Source: Nymphaea colorata (lineage: Eukaryota; Streptophyta; Magnoliopsida; Nymphaeales; Nymphaeaceae). From it: a DNA stretch of 60,000 bases. Both the position numbers and the translations under genes were made by a program. Of this stretch, positions 35,786 to 46,990 are shown one piece after another. The DNA lies in the NCBI RefSeq assembly GCF_008831285.2, contig NC_045143.1, positions 8,319,503-8,379,502 on the forward strand, read 5' to 3'. Under the pieces are notes generated by a model that was not told the DNA's origin, ran no database searches, and worked only from the letters and a program-made list of their open reading frames with translations. Position 1 is the stretch's first letter. Every line of letters starts with the position of its first letter.

Positions 35786-36345
35786 GACTAAAATCACCCT
35801 CCAAAAGAAGATTTTTTTGGCCAAAAGGAAGGACAAATGGGTCTTGTCCACCAAAAAAGACTAAAATTACCCTCTAAAAGGATGTTTTTTTGTCAAAAGA
35901 ATGGGCAAATTGGTCTTGTTTACCAAAAAAACTAAAATCACCCTCTAAAAGGAGGTTTTTTGGTCAAAAGGAGGGGCAAATCGGTCTCGTTTAGAAAAGA
36001 CTAAAATCACCCTCTAAAAGGAGGTTTTTTGGTCAAAAGGAGGGGCAAATCGGTCTTGTTTAAAAAAGACTAAAATCACCCTTTAAAAGGAGGTTTTTTG
36101 GTCAAAAGGAGGGGCAAATCGGTCTTGTTTAGAAAAGACTAAAATCACCCTCTAAAAGGAGGTTTTTTGGTCAAAAGGAGGGGCAAATCGGTCTTGTTTA
36201 AAAAAAGACTAAAATCACTCTCTAAAAGGAGGTTTTTGGTTAAAAGGATGGACAAATCGGTCTTGTTTGCCCAAAAAGACTAAAATCACCCTCTAAAAAG
36301 GAGGTTTTTGGTCAAAAAGAAGGACAAATTAGTCTTAAATGATTG
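35786..36345 (-). repeat. 70-bp minisatellite, eight copies, in the U3 of the solo LTR
   Basis: Copies begin with gactaaaatcaccctctaaa (or close variants) at 35786, 35859, 35930, 35999, 36068, 36137, 36207 and 36278, giving periods of 69-73 bp. The central copies are nearly identical, so they amplified most recently. There are no unique spacers, so it is not a CRISPR-like structure. Confidence 0.9.
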
Positions 36346-36548
36346 ATTTGGATCTAAACTTGGGTTTTGGATCTAAAAGTAGTATTTTAGATTTAATTTG
36401 GATCTGAAAGTTCTATTTTGGATTTAATTTGGATCTGAGAGTAGTATTTTGGATCTGAAAGTTGTATTTTGGAAATCTTGTGCCTTAATTTGAATTTCGC
36501 ACTTGGATAAAACATAATAGTCCTTTAGAAAAATTTGAGGTGATTACA

Positions 36549-36553
36549 AATCT
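36549..36553 (+). repeat. Target-site duplication AATCT, right
   Basis: Exact match to 33137-33141. After it the array text resumes in register (tctgaaccacctctttt). Confidence 0.9.
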
Positions 36554-36559
36554 GAACCA

Positions 36560-37833
36560 CCTCTTTTCCCAGTAAATGTGCATTATCATGATTTCCACAT
36601 GGTCAATCATTTTGGTTTATGTTACTGAGAATACTAGACTCTAGTTGTGGGACAGAATTAGTGATTAAATCCGATTTTCAAAATTGTTGGACTGAAATCA
36701 CGTTGTTGGACTAGATCAGTAGTCTTCTCTGATCTGAAAATCGTTGCATTTGGATTTGCTGTGAGACTGGACCAATGGTTTTATCTGATCCAAGAATTGT
36801 TGGATTTGCATATAGTTCTAGATTTCAAGAAAATGTTTTATTTGAATTAGGTTGTGGATTTAAATCACTAGCCTTCTCTAAAATGTAAATTGTTGGACTT
36901 GTATCTGCTTGTGGGTTTTATTGAGAAATTGTTGAATAATTGAATTCAAATCATGTTGAGGGTCTAGATCAGAGGTCTTAGCTAATTTAGAAATTATTGG
37001 ATTTGAATCTGGATGGGGGACACTATCGACGGTCTTATATAATAGGAAAAATGGTGAATTACAAATAATTGTGCATCTGGATCAGCAGCCTTATCTGATC
37101 CGAAAGTTGTTGGATTTCGGTGAGGTTGTTAGTCCATGTAAACGGTCTTATCTAAGAGAAGGGTTGTGAAATCCTATGAACATGCAACCCACTATCCGAT
37201 GATGGCCATTCAATGCAATGAATAAAGAAGGCATGATACAAAAACTATTCGATCAAATCTTTAGTTTTTTCTAAATTTGTTTGGTATCACCCATTGTCTC
37301 TTTCTCTCTCTCAATCTCCATCATTGTCCCCTATAGATGGAGGACCATCATCTCCTTTATCTTAGACAAATCAATTTAGAAGAGCTTCTTCAACCAGTCT
37401 TAGAGGTTTGACTTTTTCGATGGATATTTAAGGACGTCTTCAGAATTCTTTTTTTAACAATTTATTTTTTCAATTCATCGACAGCATATCACCGACAAAG
37501 ACATCTTGACCTCAAGATTTGTATATTAATCTCAACTTCATTCACTATCGTTGAAGGAACTTTGGGTATATATCTATCAACCTTGATATTGACTTTCATT
37601 CGACATTTTCTCTTCCTTAGATCAACAAATTCATGTTTACTTCAGCATATGTCCTTCATTGAGCCTTATATCCTACAGTAAGTTTCATATTATGGAGCTA
37701 ATAATAAGTGAACAAATGAATAATATTAGGCAATTTCATACTAATATATCATGTCCTTAGTTTGAACATCAGCATGTATGCTTATCACAACCATTTGCAA
37801 TCACCTATTCAGATCAACATAGAATCCATACCA
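36560..37833 (+). repeat. Array unit 4
   Basis: Complete unit. The conserved ATGGAGGACCA is at 37337, but the frame stops after about 23 codons (gtttga). Confidence 0.85.
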
Positions 37834-39312
37834 CCTCTATTAAATGTGCATTATCATGATTTCCACGCGGCTAGTGATTTTGGTTCATGTTATTGAGAAT
37901 ACTATACTCTAGTTGTAGGTCAGTGTTAACACCCCAAATTTTTCCACATCAAAATTGAAGCAATGAGAAAATTTCACAAAAGAATTGTGAAAATTGCAAT
38001 TTCAAAACCAATTTTGAACCTAAGCACAATTTGGATTTGAATAATGAATTTAACCCGTGACATGAATCCCAATGCAGGATTATGAGTCCAAACTATGTCC
38101 AAATTAGGATTTGACATCGAAATCCAATTACAGATGTCATTTGAAATCCAAATCCAATTGCAAAGTTCAAATTTTGACTTAGATCCAAGAATTGGATCTA
38201 ATTCAGTCTAGAATGCTACGTAGGACCCACGTGTGGGCCCCACCTAGCCCGTGTGGTCAAGAGCCCCCCCAGGGGCCACACCCCCCAATTAAAAAAAATA
38301 AATAAATGTTTTATCCTAATTAAATGAAAAAATCATTTTTCAAGGAGAAATGAATGATATCATAACTAAAAACCTAAGAAAAGAGAAACATTTATGCATC
38401 TCTCTCTTCTTTAACTAGGTCTTCTTTAAAGAGTTTTCAATCTTCGAAAAACAATAATTAGGCTGGTCAAACCCACTTAATTCAAGTAGGTTCGACCCTA
38501 ATGCACCCAAATCTTAGCTAGGCTCAGTCAATATGAGCTCAGCTTAGCCAAAAAGTAGGTCTGTTTCATGATCTAATTAATGGACAAAAATAGACTTTGA
38601 CCGAACCAAACTCACTTCGACTAAACTCAATCAAAGTACAATTTAGCTCAATTAAAAGCTTTCTTGACTCAAATTTATCAAATTACCTCAAACAAAGTCA
38701 AACCACTCGCAAATGAGCTTTGACTTTCGTCAATTGGTCGAAATTGACCAATCTGGACAATTTTACCCTTCTGTGGTCAAATTGAGATTACAGAGCCTAA
38801 ATTGGTTCATGAAAGGCAAATAAACATTTGGATTTGTCAAATACATGAATCAAATACCAAATTTAAATTGAATATTTCAAACGAAAGTTTCATCCAGTTG
38901 AAATCCAGTTTCAATCAAGTTTTGGATGAAAATACCCTTTTCGAACCAAATTTGATAAAATTTTTGAATTTTATTAAAATTTAAATTGAATTATCATAAT
39001 TCAATGGCATTTGGAGCTTAGTAACTAGGTTTTAACCTTACAAGCTTGATTTCAAACAAAAAATAAATAAATAGTACAAATAAGGGCAAAACCCTCTGCA
39101 AGGGCATTTTTGTTCAAAATTTTGATCAAGTTGGTCACCTAAGTCTGAATCCATGTTGAACAAACCTAGCCCAGCCCACCTAGCTCGTGGAAATATGGTG
39201 AGAAATGGTCAATTAGAGCCTTTAAATCCTATTTAACTCATTTTTCAAGTCCCCAAGGTCTTAAGCAAGTTCCCAAGGGGAGTTAAGAAGGTGGTTGAAG
39301 TCACCTCCTCAT

Positions 39313-39322
39313 CTATATAAAC
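39313..39322 (+). promoter_or_regulatory. TATA box of the plus-orientation LTR
   Basis: ctatataaac about 1.4 kb into the LTR, followed by a GC-richer leader and then CT-rich sequence. The position fits a U3/R boundary. Confidence 0.55.
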
Positions 39323-40917
39323 CTCCCCTTGGCCACCAAGGAGGGGGACGAATTTTTGGAGTATTCCATCAAGTTTTGCAGCCAAGGAGGAGCAAGAAGA
39401 TTCGTCCAAGCTTTTTCTCCCCTTTCTCTCATTTTCTTCTTCATTCTCTCTATCGAGTTTGCTAAGTTAGGGTATTAAGTGATCCCTTACTTAAGCTCTC
39501 TCATTCTCCATTCCAAATTTCAGCAAGCAAGCTATTTCTTATTCTAGCTTTGCTAAGCTTGAATCCACGGTTGGGTTCTTGTTTAGGATTGCTCGATTTA
39601 GAAAACAAGTGAAGACGAAGGACAAACATCAAGACTGACCGCAAGGTAGGTGACTTTAACTCACTTCTCTTCTACTTTAGCTTCTTGTTGATTTATTTTA
39701 ATTCCAGCAATTTGTGGGAGGGTTTATTTTCATTTGCTTATGGCTGGGAATGATGTCCAGCTAAGGGAAACCTACGCTTCAATGTACATGTTAATGCATA
39801 ATGCATGCATATGTCGGTTTTTCTTAAATATGAATCCACGTATCAAATTTTGAAATGGGCCCCAAGGCCACGTCCCTTTCAAAAGAACCAACTTAATACC
39901 AATTTGAACTCCCTACCATGAGAGAATCCCACGGTGAGAGAGTGATTTTGCTGCATCACGTATGATGAAAATGCTTATAAGGGATGGATACGTTCTTATG
40001 AATGTGATCCACCCTTGCATGGTGAAATGATGGACGAATAAGCTTGAGCATTGTTTTATTTTCTTTCTTATTCACAGTCATTTTGATTCATGTCTTTCAA
40101 TTTAATTAATCAAGAGTAGTAGGGGAAATGTGAAACAAGTTTTCAATCTTCTTACATAAAAGAACCCAACTATGAATCATCATGATTCATGAATCATGCA
40201 GTCCCTCCCTTGATAAAATTTCATTTTGAAAAGTAAGGTACGTATATGTATACATTGTTATATATATATACATATATGTATCCAATTTCTTGTCAAAAAT
40301 TACATTCCTCTTTTAAAATCAGGTTGGAACATGTTTCCAAACCGTTTTTTTAAGGAAATGGGCCATTTTTATTGATTTTTCTAGTGCAAGGCTATGAATT
40401 ATTTTCATTTCATTTTTACTTAATTTCAGCAAATCCATACATAAGATGTATGTATGTTGTTGAAATCAGACCATGTTTCATAGGAATTGGTTTAAGAATG
40501 TCAAAGTTTACATATTTGAAATACCAACTATCCTAGAATCATCCAAAGGAGTTGACGATTTCATTACTACCAAATCTGGAATTTGAATCTATTTGAAAGA
40601 CTTGTCGTTTCCATCCAAGAAACAAGATATTTATTGGAATCAATGTCCACAATTTTCAGCTATTTAAATCAACACAAGGTCTGATTTTCAGCTATTTTGA
40701 GACAAAAGTGGATGTCATCCACTTCTCCCATCCATTTCAAAGATTGAACTTGGCATCATTTATATATTTTCATCATTTTGATAATTTTATGTCAAGTCTC
40801 AAGCTTATGGACTACATCTCTAATTTATGTGCTTAATCATATAATAAGCACATATAGAGAAAGTTCTACATTATAATCAATCTTCATACATAGATTGTAT
40901 GACGTGCAATATGAACT

Positions 40918-41006
40918 TTGAGAGATTATGAGAGAGTGAAGAATGTATGTTTCATATGAATGAATCTTGAGAGATTATGAGAGAGTGAAGAATGTATGTT
41001 TCATAT
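40918..41006 (+). repeat. 49-bp tandem duplication in the solo LTR
   Basis: A 40-bp identical block beginning ttgagagattatgagagagt occurs at 40918 and again at 40967. Confidence 0.9.
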
Positions 41007-42882
41007 AGTTTCCCTTCCCGTTTCATGCATTCATCTTCACTCAAACTCAATAGCACCACATGCACATTCTCAAGACGTTAAGTGATTCAAATTTGAGTTG
41101 CAAAAAGTGACCAAGTCATATTGCAATGAGAATTTGTAAACCTCACTTAACTTCAAAAGAAAACACAAGCAATGCATTCATAATCTTTTGGCCAAAGTGC
41201 GTTTGAAAAACAACATGTTTTCTAACAATTTGGAACCTATGTTCTTTCAAAAGAATGAATTCTACAAATCACATGATTTGACAAAAGAAGAGTTTAAAAT
41301 CAATTTTGATCATAAGATGATCATCATCATCTAGAGTTCACAACAAAGAACTCAATTCCAAATCTTCAAAATCCTCAAGAATTATGTGTTTCAAATAACA
41401 CCAAAACAAAGGTTTTTAAACCAACTTGAAAAACCCCCAATATTCAAATTCATTTATGCAAAAAATGAATTTCGGTTCTTGAATCCAAAACCTCAATGCA
41501 TAAGCATATAGGATTTGCATCAATAACTCGTATATGATCCAAATAATCATTAGTCCTTGGTCTAATTACCCTTGTTAAAGGTGACAGGAATGGTTGGACC
41601 TCGTAACGAAGGGCGGATCCCTTTCTCTTGAAAATTTTCTCAAAACCCCAATTTTAAAAGAATTTTGCTGACTCGCATTTCGACCTCCTTGAAAAAGGGG
41701 TGGGGTGCGAACAGTCGGATTTAGTGGTTATATGCAATTTCAAAATTGTTGCACTCAAATCATGTTGTTGGACTAGATCAGTAGTCTTGTCCGATCTAAA
41801 AATCGTTGCATTAGGATTTGGCTGTGAGACTGGACCAGTGGTCATATTTGATCCGAGAATTGTTGGATTTGCGTATGATTGTAGATCTGGATCAGTGGTC
41901 TGATATGATCAAGAAATTGTTTTATTTGGATTAGGTTGTCGGTTTAGATCATTAGCCTTATCTAAAATGTAAATTGTTGGACTTGTATCTGGTTGTGGGT
42001 TTTATTGAGAAATTGTTAAATTCAAATATTGTTGAGGTTCTAGATCAAAGGTCTTAGCTGATCTAGAAATTATTGCATTTGAATCTGGCTACGGGACACT
42101 ATCGATGGTCTTATATCATAGGAAAATTGTTGAATTTCAAATAATTGTGCATCCAGCCTTATCTGATCCGAAAGTTGTTGGATTTCGGTGAGGTTGTTAG
42201 TATATGTAAACGGTCTTATCAAAGAGAGAGGTTGTGAACTCCTATGAACATGCAACCCACTATTCGATGATGGCCGTCCGATGCAATGAATAAAGAAGGC
42301 ATGACACAAAAACTGTTTGATCAAATCCTCAGTTTTTTTAATTTTGTATGGTATCACCCAATGTCTCTTTCTCTCCCTCAATCTCGATCATTTTCCCATA
42401 TACATAGAGGACCATCCTCTCCTTTATCTTAGACAAATCAGTCTAGAAGAGCTTCTTCAAACAATTTTAGAGGTTTGGCTTTTTCGATGAATATTTAAGG
42501 ACGTCTTCAGAATTTTTTTTAACAATTTATTTTTTCACTTCAACAAAAGCTTATCACCTACAAAGACTTCTTCACCTCAACCATTTGCAGCTTAATCTCA
42601 ACTCCATTCAACACCGTTGAAGGAACTTCAGTTATATCTCCATCTGCCTTGATGTTGACTTTCAGTCGACATTTCTTTTTCCCTTAGATCAACAAATTCA
42701 TGTTCACTTCAGCCTATCTCCTTTATTGAACCTTATATCCTATTGTAAGTTTCATATTAGGGTGCTAATAATAAGAAAACAAATGAATAATATTGGACAA
42801 TTACATACTAATTTATCATTACCTTAGTTTGAATATCAATATGCATGCTTATCACATTCAGATCATCATAGAATCCAATCCA

Positions 42883-44172
42883 CCTCTTTTCCTAGTAAAT
42901 GTGCATTATCATGATTTCCACATGGTCAGTCATTTTGATACATGTTATTGGGAATACTATACTCTAGTTGTAAGCTGGAATTAGTGTCTGTATCCGATTT
43001 CAAAATTGTTGCACTCAAATCATGTTGTTAGACAAGATCAGTAGTCTTCTCTGATCCGAAAATTATTGCATTAGGATTTGGCTGTGAGACAGGACCAATG
43101 GTCTTATTTGATCCGAGAATTGTTAGATTTGTGTATGATTGTAGATCCGGCTTAGTGGTCTTATCTGATCAATAACTTGTTTTATTTGGATTAGGTTGTG
43201 GGTTTAGATCACTAGCCTTATCCAAAAGGTAAATTGATGGATCTGATATGGTTTTGGGTTCTATTGAGAAATTGTTGAACAATTAAAATCAAATCATGTT
43301 GAGGGTCTAGATCAGAGGTCTTAGCTGATCTAGAAATTATTGGAATTGAATCTTGTTGCAGGACCCCATCGATGGTTTTATCTCATACCGAAATTGTTGA
43401 ATTACATATAATTGTGCATCTGGATCAACAGCCTTATCTGATCTAAAAGTTGTTGGATTTCACTGTGGTTGTTAGTCTACATAAGCAGTCTTACATAAGA
43501 GACAAATTGTGAAATGCTATGAACATGCAACCCACTATCCGATGATGGCCATCCGATGCAATAAATCAAGAAGGCATGATACAAAAAGTGTTCGATCAAA
43601 TTTCTAGTTTTCTCCAATTTTGAATGGTATCTCTCACAGTCTCTTTCTCTCTCTCAATCTCGATCATTTTCCCCTATACATGGAGGACCATGCTCTCCTT
43701 TAGCTTAGACAAATCAGATAGAAGATCTTCTTCAACCAATCTTAGAGGTTTGGCTTTTTCGATTGATATTTAAGGACGTCTTTAGAATTTTTTTTTAACA
43801 ATTTATTTTCTCACTTCAGTGACAGCTTATTACCGACAAAGACTTCTTGACGTCAACATTTGTAGCTTAATCTCAACTTTATTCAACATTGTTGAAGTAA
43901 CTTCGGTTATATCTCCATCTGCCTTGATGTTGACTTTCATTCGACATTTTTTTCTCCTTAGATCAACAAATTCATGTTCACTTCAGCATATCTCTTTCAT
44001 TGAGACTTATATCCAATTGTAAGTTTCATATTATGGAGCTAATAGTAAGCGAACAAAGGAATAATATTGGATAATTACATACTAATATATCATGTCCTTA
44101 GTTTGAACATCAACATGTATGCTTATGACATCATTGGAATCACCTATTCAGATCATGATACAATCCAAACCA
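42883..44172 (+). repeat. Array unit 6
   Basis: Complete unit. ATGGAGGACCA is at 43680, followed by a stop after about seven codons (tttagc), so the second-half frame is closed here. Confidence 0.85.
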
Positions 44173-45465
44173 CCTCTTTTCCTAGTAAATGTGCATTATC
44201 ATGATTTCCACGCGGTCAGTGATTTTGGTTCAAGTTATTGAGAATACTATAGTCTAGGTTGGAATCAATGATTATATTCGATTTCAAAATTGTTGCACTC
44301 AAATCATGTTGTTGGAATAAATCAGTAGTCTTCTCTGATCTCAAAATCGTTGCATTAGGATATGGCTGTGAGATCGGACCAGTGGTCTTATTTTATCCGC
44401 AAATTGTTGGATTTGCGTATGATTGTAGATCCGGATCAGTGGTCGTATCTGATCAAGAAATTGTTTTATTTGGATTAGGTTGTGGGTTTAGATCACTAGC
44501 CTTACTTAAAATGTAAATTGTTGGATTTGTATCTGGTTGTGAGTTTTATTGAGAAATTGTTGAACAATTGAATTCAAATCATGTTGAGGGTTTAGATCAG
44601 AGGTCTTAGCTGATCTAGAGTTTATTGGATTTTAATCTTGTTGTAGGACACCATCGATGGTCTTATCTCATATAGAAATTAGTGAATTTCATATAATTGT
44701 GCATCTGGATTAGCAGCCTTACCTGATCCGAAAGTTGTTAGATTTTGGTGTGGTTGTTAGCCTATGTAAGCAATCTTATCTAAGAGACAAGTTGTGAAAT
44801 CCTATGAACATGCAACCCACTATCCGATGATTGCCATCCGATGCAATAAATCAAGAAGGCATGATACAAAAAGTGTTTGATCAAATCTCTAGTTTTCTCT
44901 AATTTGTATGGTATCTCCCACCGTCTCTTTCTCTCTCTTAATCTCGATCAGTTTCCCATATACATGGAGGACCACACTCTCCTTTATCTTAGACAAATCG
45001 GACTAGAAGAGCTTCTTCAACCAATCTTAGAGGTTTGGCTTTTTCGATGGATATTTAAGGACGTCTTAAGATTTTTTTTTAACAATTTATTTTCTCACTT
45101 CATCGATAGCTTATCACCGACAAAGACTTCTTCACCTCAACATTTGTAGTTTAATCTCAATTCTCAACTCCATTCACCACCTTTGAAGGAACTTTGAGTA
45201 TATCTCCATCTGCTTTGATATTGACTTTGATTCGACATTTTCTTAACCTTAGATCAACAAATTCATGTTCACTTCAACATATCTTTTTCATTGAGCCTTA
45301 TATCCTATTGTAAGTTTCATATTATGGAGCTAATGATAAGCGAACAAAGGAATAATATTGGACAACTACATACTAATAGATCATGTCCTTGGTTTGAACA
45401 TCAACATGTATGATTGTCATATCCATTTGCAATCACCTATTCAAATCATCATAGAATTTGAACCA
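44173..45465 (+). repeat. Array unit 7
   Basis: Complete unit. The monomer region carries an 85-codon frame (44259-44516), and the second-half frame starts at 44964 and stays open through TKTSSPQHL. An extra 'ctcaatt' duplication lies near 45155. Confidence 0.85.
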
Positions 45466-46835
45466 CCTCTTTTCCTAGTAAATGTGCACTATCATTATTT
45501 ACACGCGGTGAGTGATTTTGGTTCATGTTATTGAGAATACTATACTCTTGTTGTAGGTCGGAATTAGTGGTCATATCCAATTTCAAAATTGTTGGACTCA
45601 AATCATGTTGTTGGACTAGATCAGTAGTCCTCTCTGATCTGAAAATCGTTGCATTAGGATCTGGTCGTGAGACTGGACCAATGGTCTTTCCACACTGTCA
45701 ACGATTTTGGTTTATGAGATCTGCCTCATTTTATTGAGAATAGTATATTCTAGTTGTGGGTCTGAAATTAGTGGTCATATCCGATCTGAAAATTGTTGGA
45801 CTGAAATCATGTCATTGTGTAGATTAGTGGTCTTCTCTGATCTAAAAATTATTAGATTTGGATGTGGCTGTGAGACTGGATCAGTGGTGTTATCTGATCC
45901 AATAATTATTGGAATTGCGTATAAATATAGATCTAGATCAATGGTCTTATCTGATCTATAAATTGTTTTGGAATTTAGATCAGTGACCTTATCTTAAATG
46001 TAAACTGTTGGATTTGTATTGGGTTTTAGGCCTAGATTAATGTCCTTACCTGACGTAGAAATTATCAGATTTGAACCTGGATGCAGGACAGGATTGATAG
46101 TCTTATCCAAATTGCTGCATTCGGATTTGGTTGTGGGTCTAGGATAGCAGTCTTGTCTTATCTGAGAGAGGATATGAAATCCTCCTAACATGCAACCTTC
46201 TGTCTGATCACATCCTCTTAACATGCAACCCTCTATCCAATCATGGTCACCCAATGCAATAAATAAAGCCAACATGATATGCAAACTTTTCGATCAAATG
46301 CCTAGTCTTTTTCATTTTTGGTTGGTATCTTCCTTTGTTCTTTCTCTCTCTTAATCTCGATCTTCTTCTTCTAGGGTAATCAGACCAGAAGAGCTTCTTC
46401 AACATATCTTAGAGCTATGGCTTTTCCTATGCATATTCAAGGATGTCTTTAGAATTTTTCATTGACAATTTATTTTTTCACTTTATTGACATGTCATCAT
46501 CGGCAGAGACTTCTCTACCTCAGGTTTTATAGTTTGATATGAATTATGTTCATAATTAATCGTTCAAGGGACTTTCTGGTAGACCTTCATATTCTTTGAT
46601 ATTAACTTTTATTTTACATTTTCTTTTTCTTAGATCAACAAATTCATCTTCACTCCAGCGTATTTCCTTTATGGGACCTAATCTCCTATTGTAAGCTCCG
46701 TATTCTAACTCGAACGATAAGCAGATAAAGGATTACCATTGGAGTTTAAGACATATTGGTATACCATGTCCTTCGATGAATGTGAACTTCTACGCCAATC
46801 AAATCCATTTACAATCCACCTATCCCTACTTCAAC
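45466..46835 (+). repeat. Array unit 8, internally rearranged
   Basis: The 'tcagtgattttggtt...attgagaatac' block occurs twice, near 45510 and again near 45697, so part of the unit is duplicated. A 33-bp local duplication (atcctcctaacatgcaacc / atcctcttaacatgcaaccc) lies at 46170-46240. The ATGGAGG region is deleted. This is the most diverged full unit. Confidence 0.8.
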
Positions 46836-46990
46836 CATCTCTTTTCCTAGTAAATGTGTGTCATCATGATTTGTAAATTGTCAGAGTTTTTTGTTTATGA
46901 GATCTATGTGATTTTATTGAGAATAGTATATTCTTGTTGTATGTCAAAAGTAGTGGTCACCTCCGATTTGAAAATTGTTGGACTCTAGCA
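46836..46990 (+). repeat. Array unit 9, truncated
   Basis: Begins catctcttttcctagtaaatg and loses similarity after 'gaaaattgttggactc' at about 46990. This is the right edge of the array. Confidence 0.75.

Larger units (their letters stand above)
33142..36548 (-). mobile_element. Solo LTR, 3407 bp, Ty3/Gypsy type (long-LTR), minus orientation
   Basis: On the minus strand it starts TGTAATCACCTCAAATTTTTC at 36548 and ends GGGATGCAAACA at 33142, with TG...CA ends and an exact 5-bp duplication AATCT. No gag, pol, primer-binding site or second LTR is present, so the internal region was lost by LTR-LTR recombination. Its 3' end (GATTACCCCCGGTAAAGGC, then a 'CGTACCGACGGGCGAG' block) aligns with the end of the plus-strand solo LTR at 37924-41713, so the two are relatives. 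Long LTRs starting TGTAA-CACC are typical of the Tekay/Del branch of chromoviruses. That assignment is inference. Confidence 0.85.
37924..41713 (+). mobile_element. Solo LTR, 3790 bp, Ty3/Gypsy type (long-LTR), plus orientation
   Basis: Starts TGTTAACACCCCAAATTTTTC and ends GGGGTGCGAACA, so the ends are TG...CA with an extended imperfect inverted repeat (TGTT-CACCCC / GGGGTG-AACA). It is flanked by gtcag (37919-37923) and gtcgg (41714-41718), a 5-bp duplication with one difference. There is no coding capacity and no internal domain. The 3' region (attacccttgttaaaggtga, then cgtaacgaagggcggatccc) aligns with the end of the minus-orientation solo LTR. The one-base TSD difference suggests it is older than its neighbour, whose TSD is exact. 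Confidence 0.85.
37834..42882 (+). repeat. Array unit 5, interrupted by a solo LTR
   Basis: The unit starts with a shortened landmark (cctctattaaatg) and is interrupted at 37924-41713. It resumes with gtcggatttagtggttat. Here the usual ATGGAGG reads atagagg near 42405, so the second-half frame has lost its start. Net unit length is about 1254 bp. Confidence 0.85.
29257..46990 (+). repeat. Higher-order tandem array: ~1.29-kb units made partly of ~57-bp monomers
   Basis: The landmark 'cctctttt...gtgcattatcatgatttcc' recurs in the same orientation at 29257, 30552, 31855, 36560, 37834, 42883, 44173, 45466 and (diverged) 46836. After subtracting two solo-LTR insertions the spacings are 1295, 1303, 1293, 1274, 1254, 1290, 1293 and 1370 bp. 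The first ~600 bp of each unit are diverged ~57-bp monomers of the form gatcagtggtcttatctgat followed by caagaattgttggatttg. The rest of the unit is non-repetitive within itself but shared between units. The last units are the most rearranged, as expected at an array edge. It is a satellite-like higher-order repeat. No known family can be assigned from the sequence. Confidence 0.9.

Noticed and set aside
35786-36345. Regular 70-bp repeats resembling a CRISPR-like array
   Set aside because: The repeats are contiguous with no unique spacers, lie inside a plant LTR and have no cas genes nearby.
37924-41713. Candidate full-length Gypsy element
   Set aside because: No gag/pol, primer-binding site, polypurine tract or second LTR between the termini. 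The single LTR with a TSD is a solo LTR.
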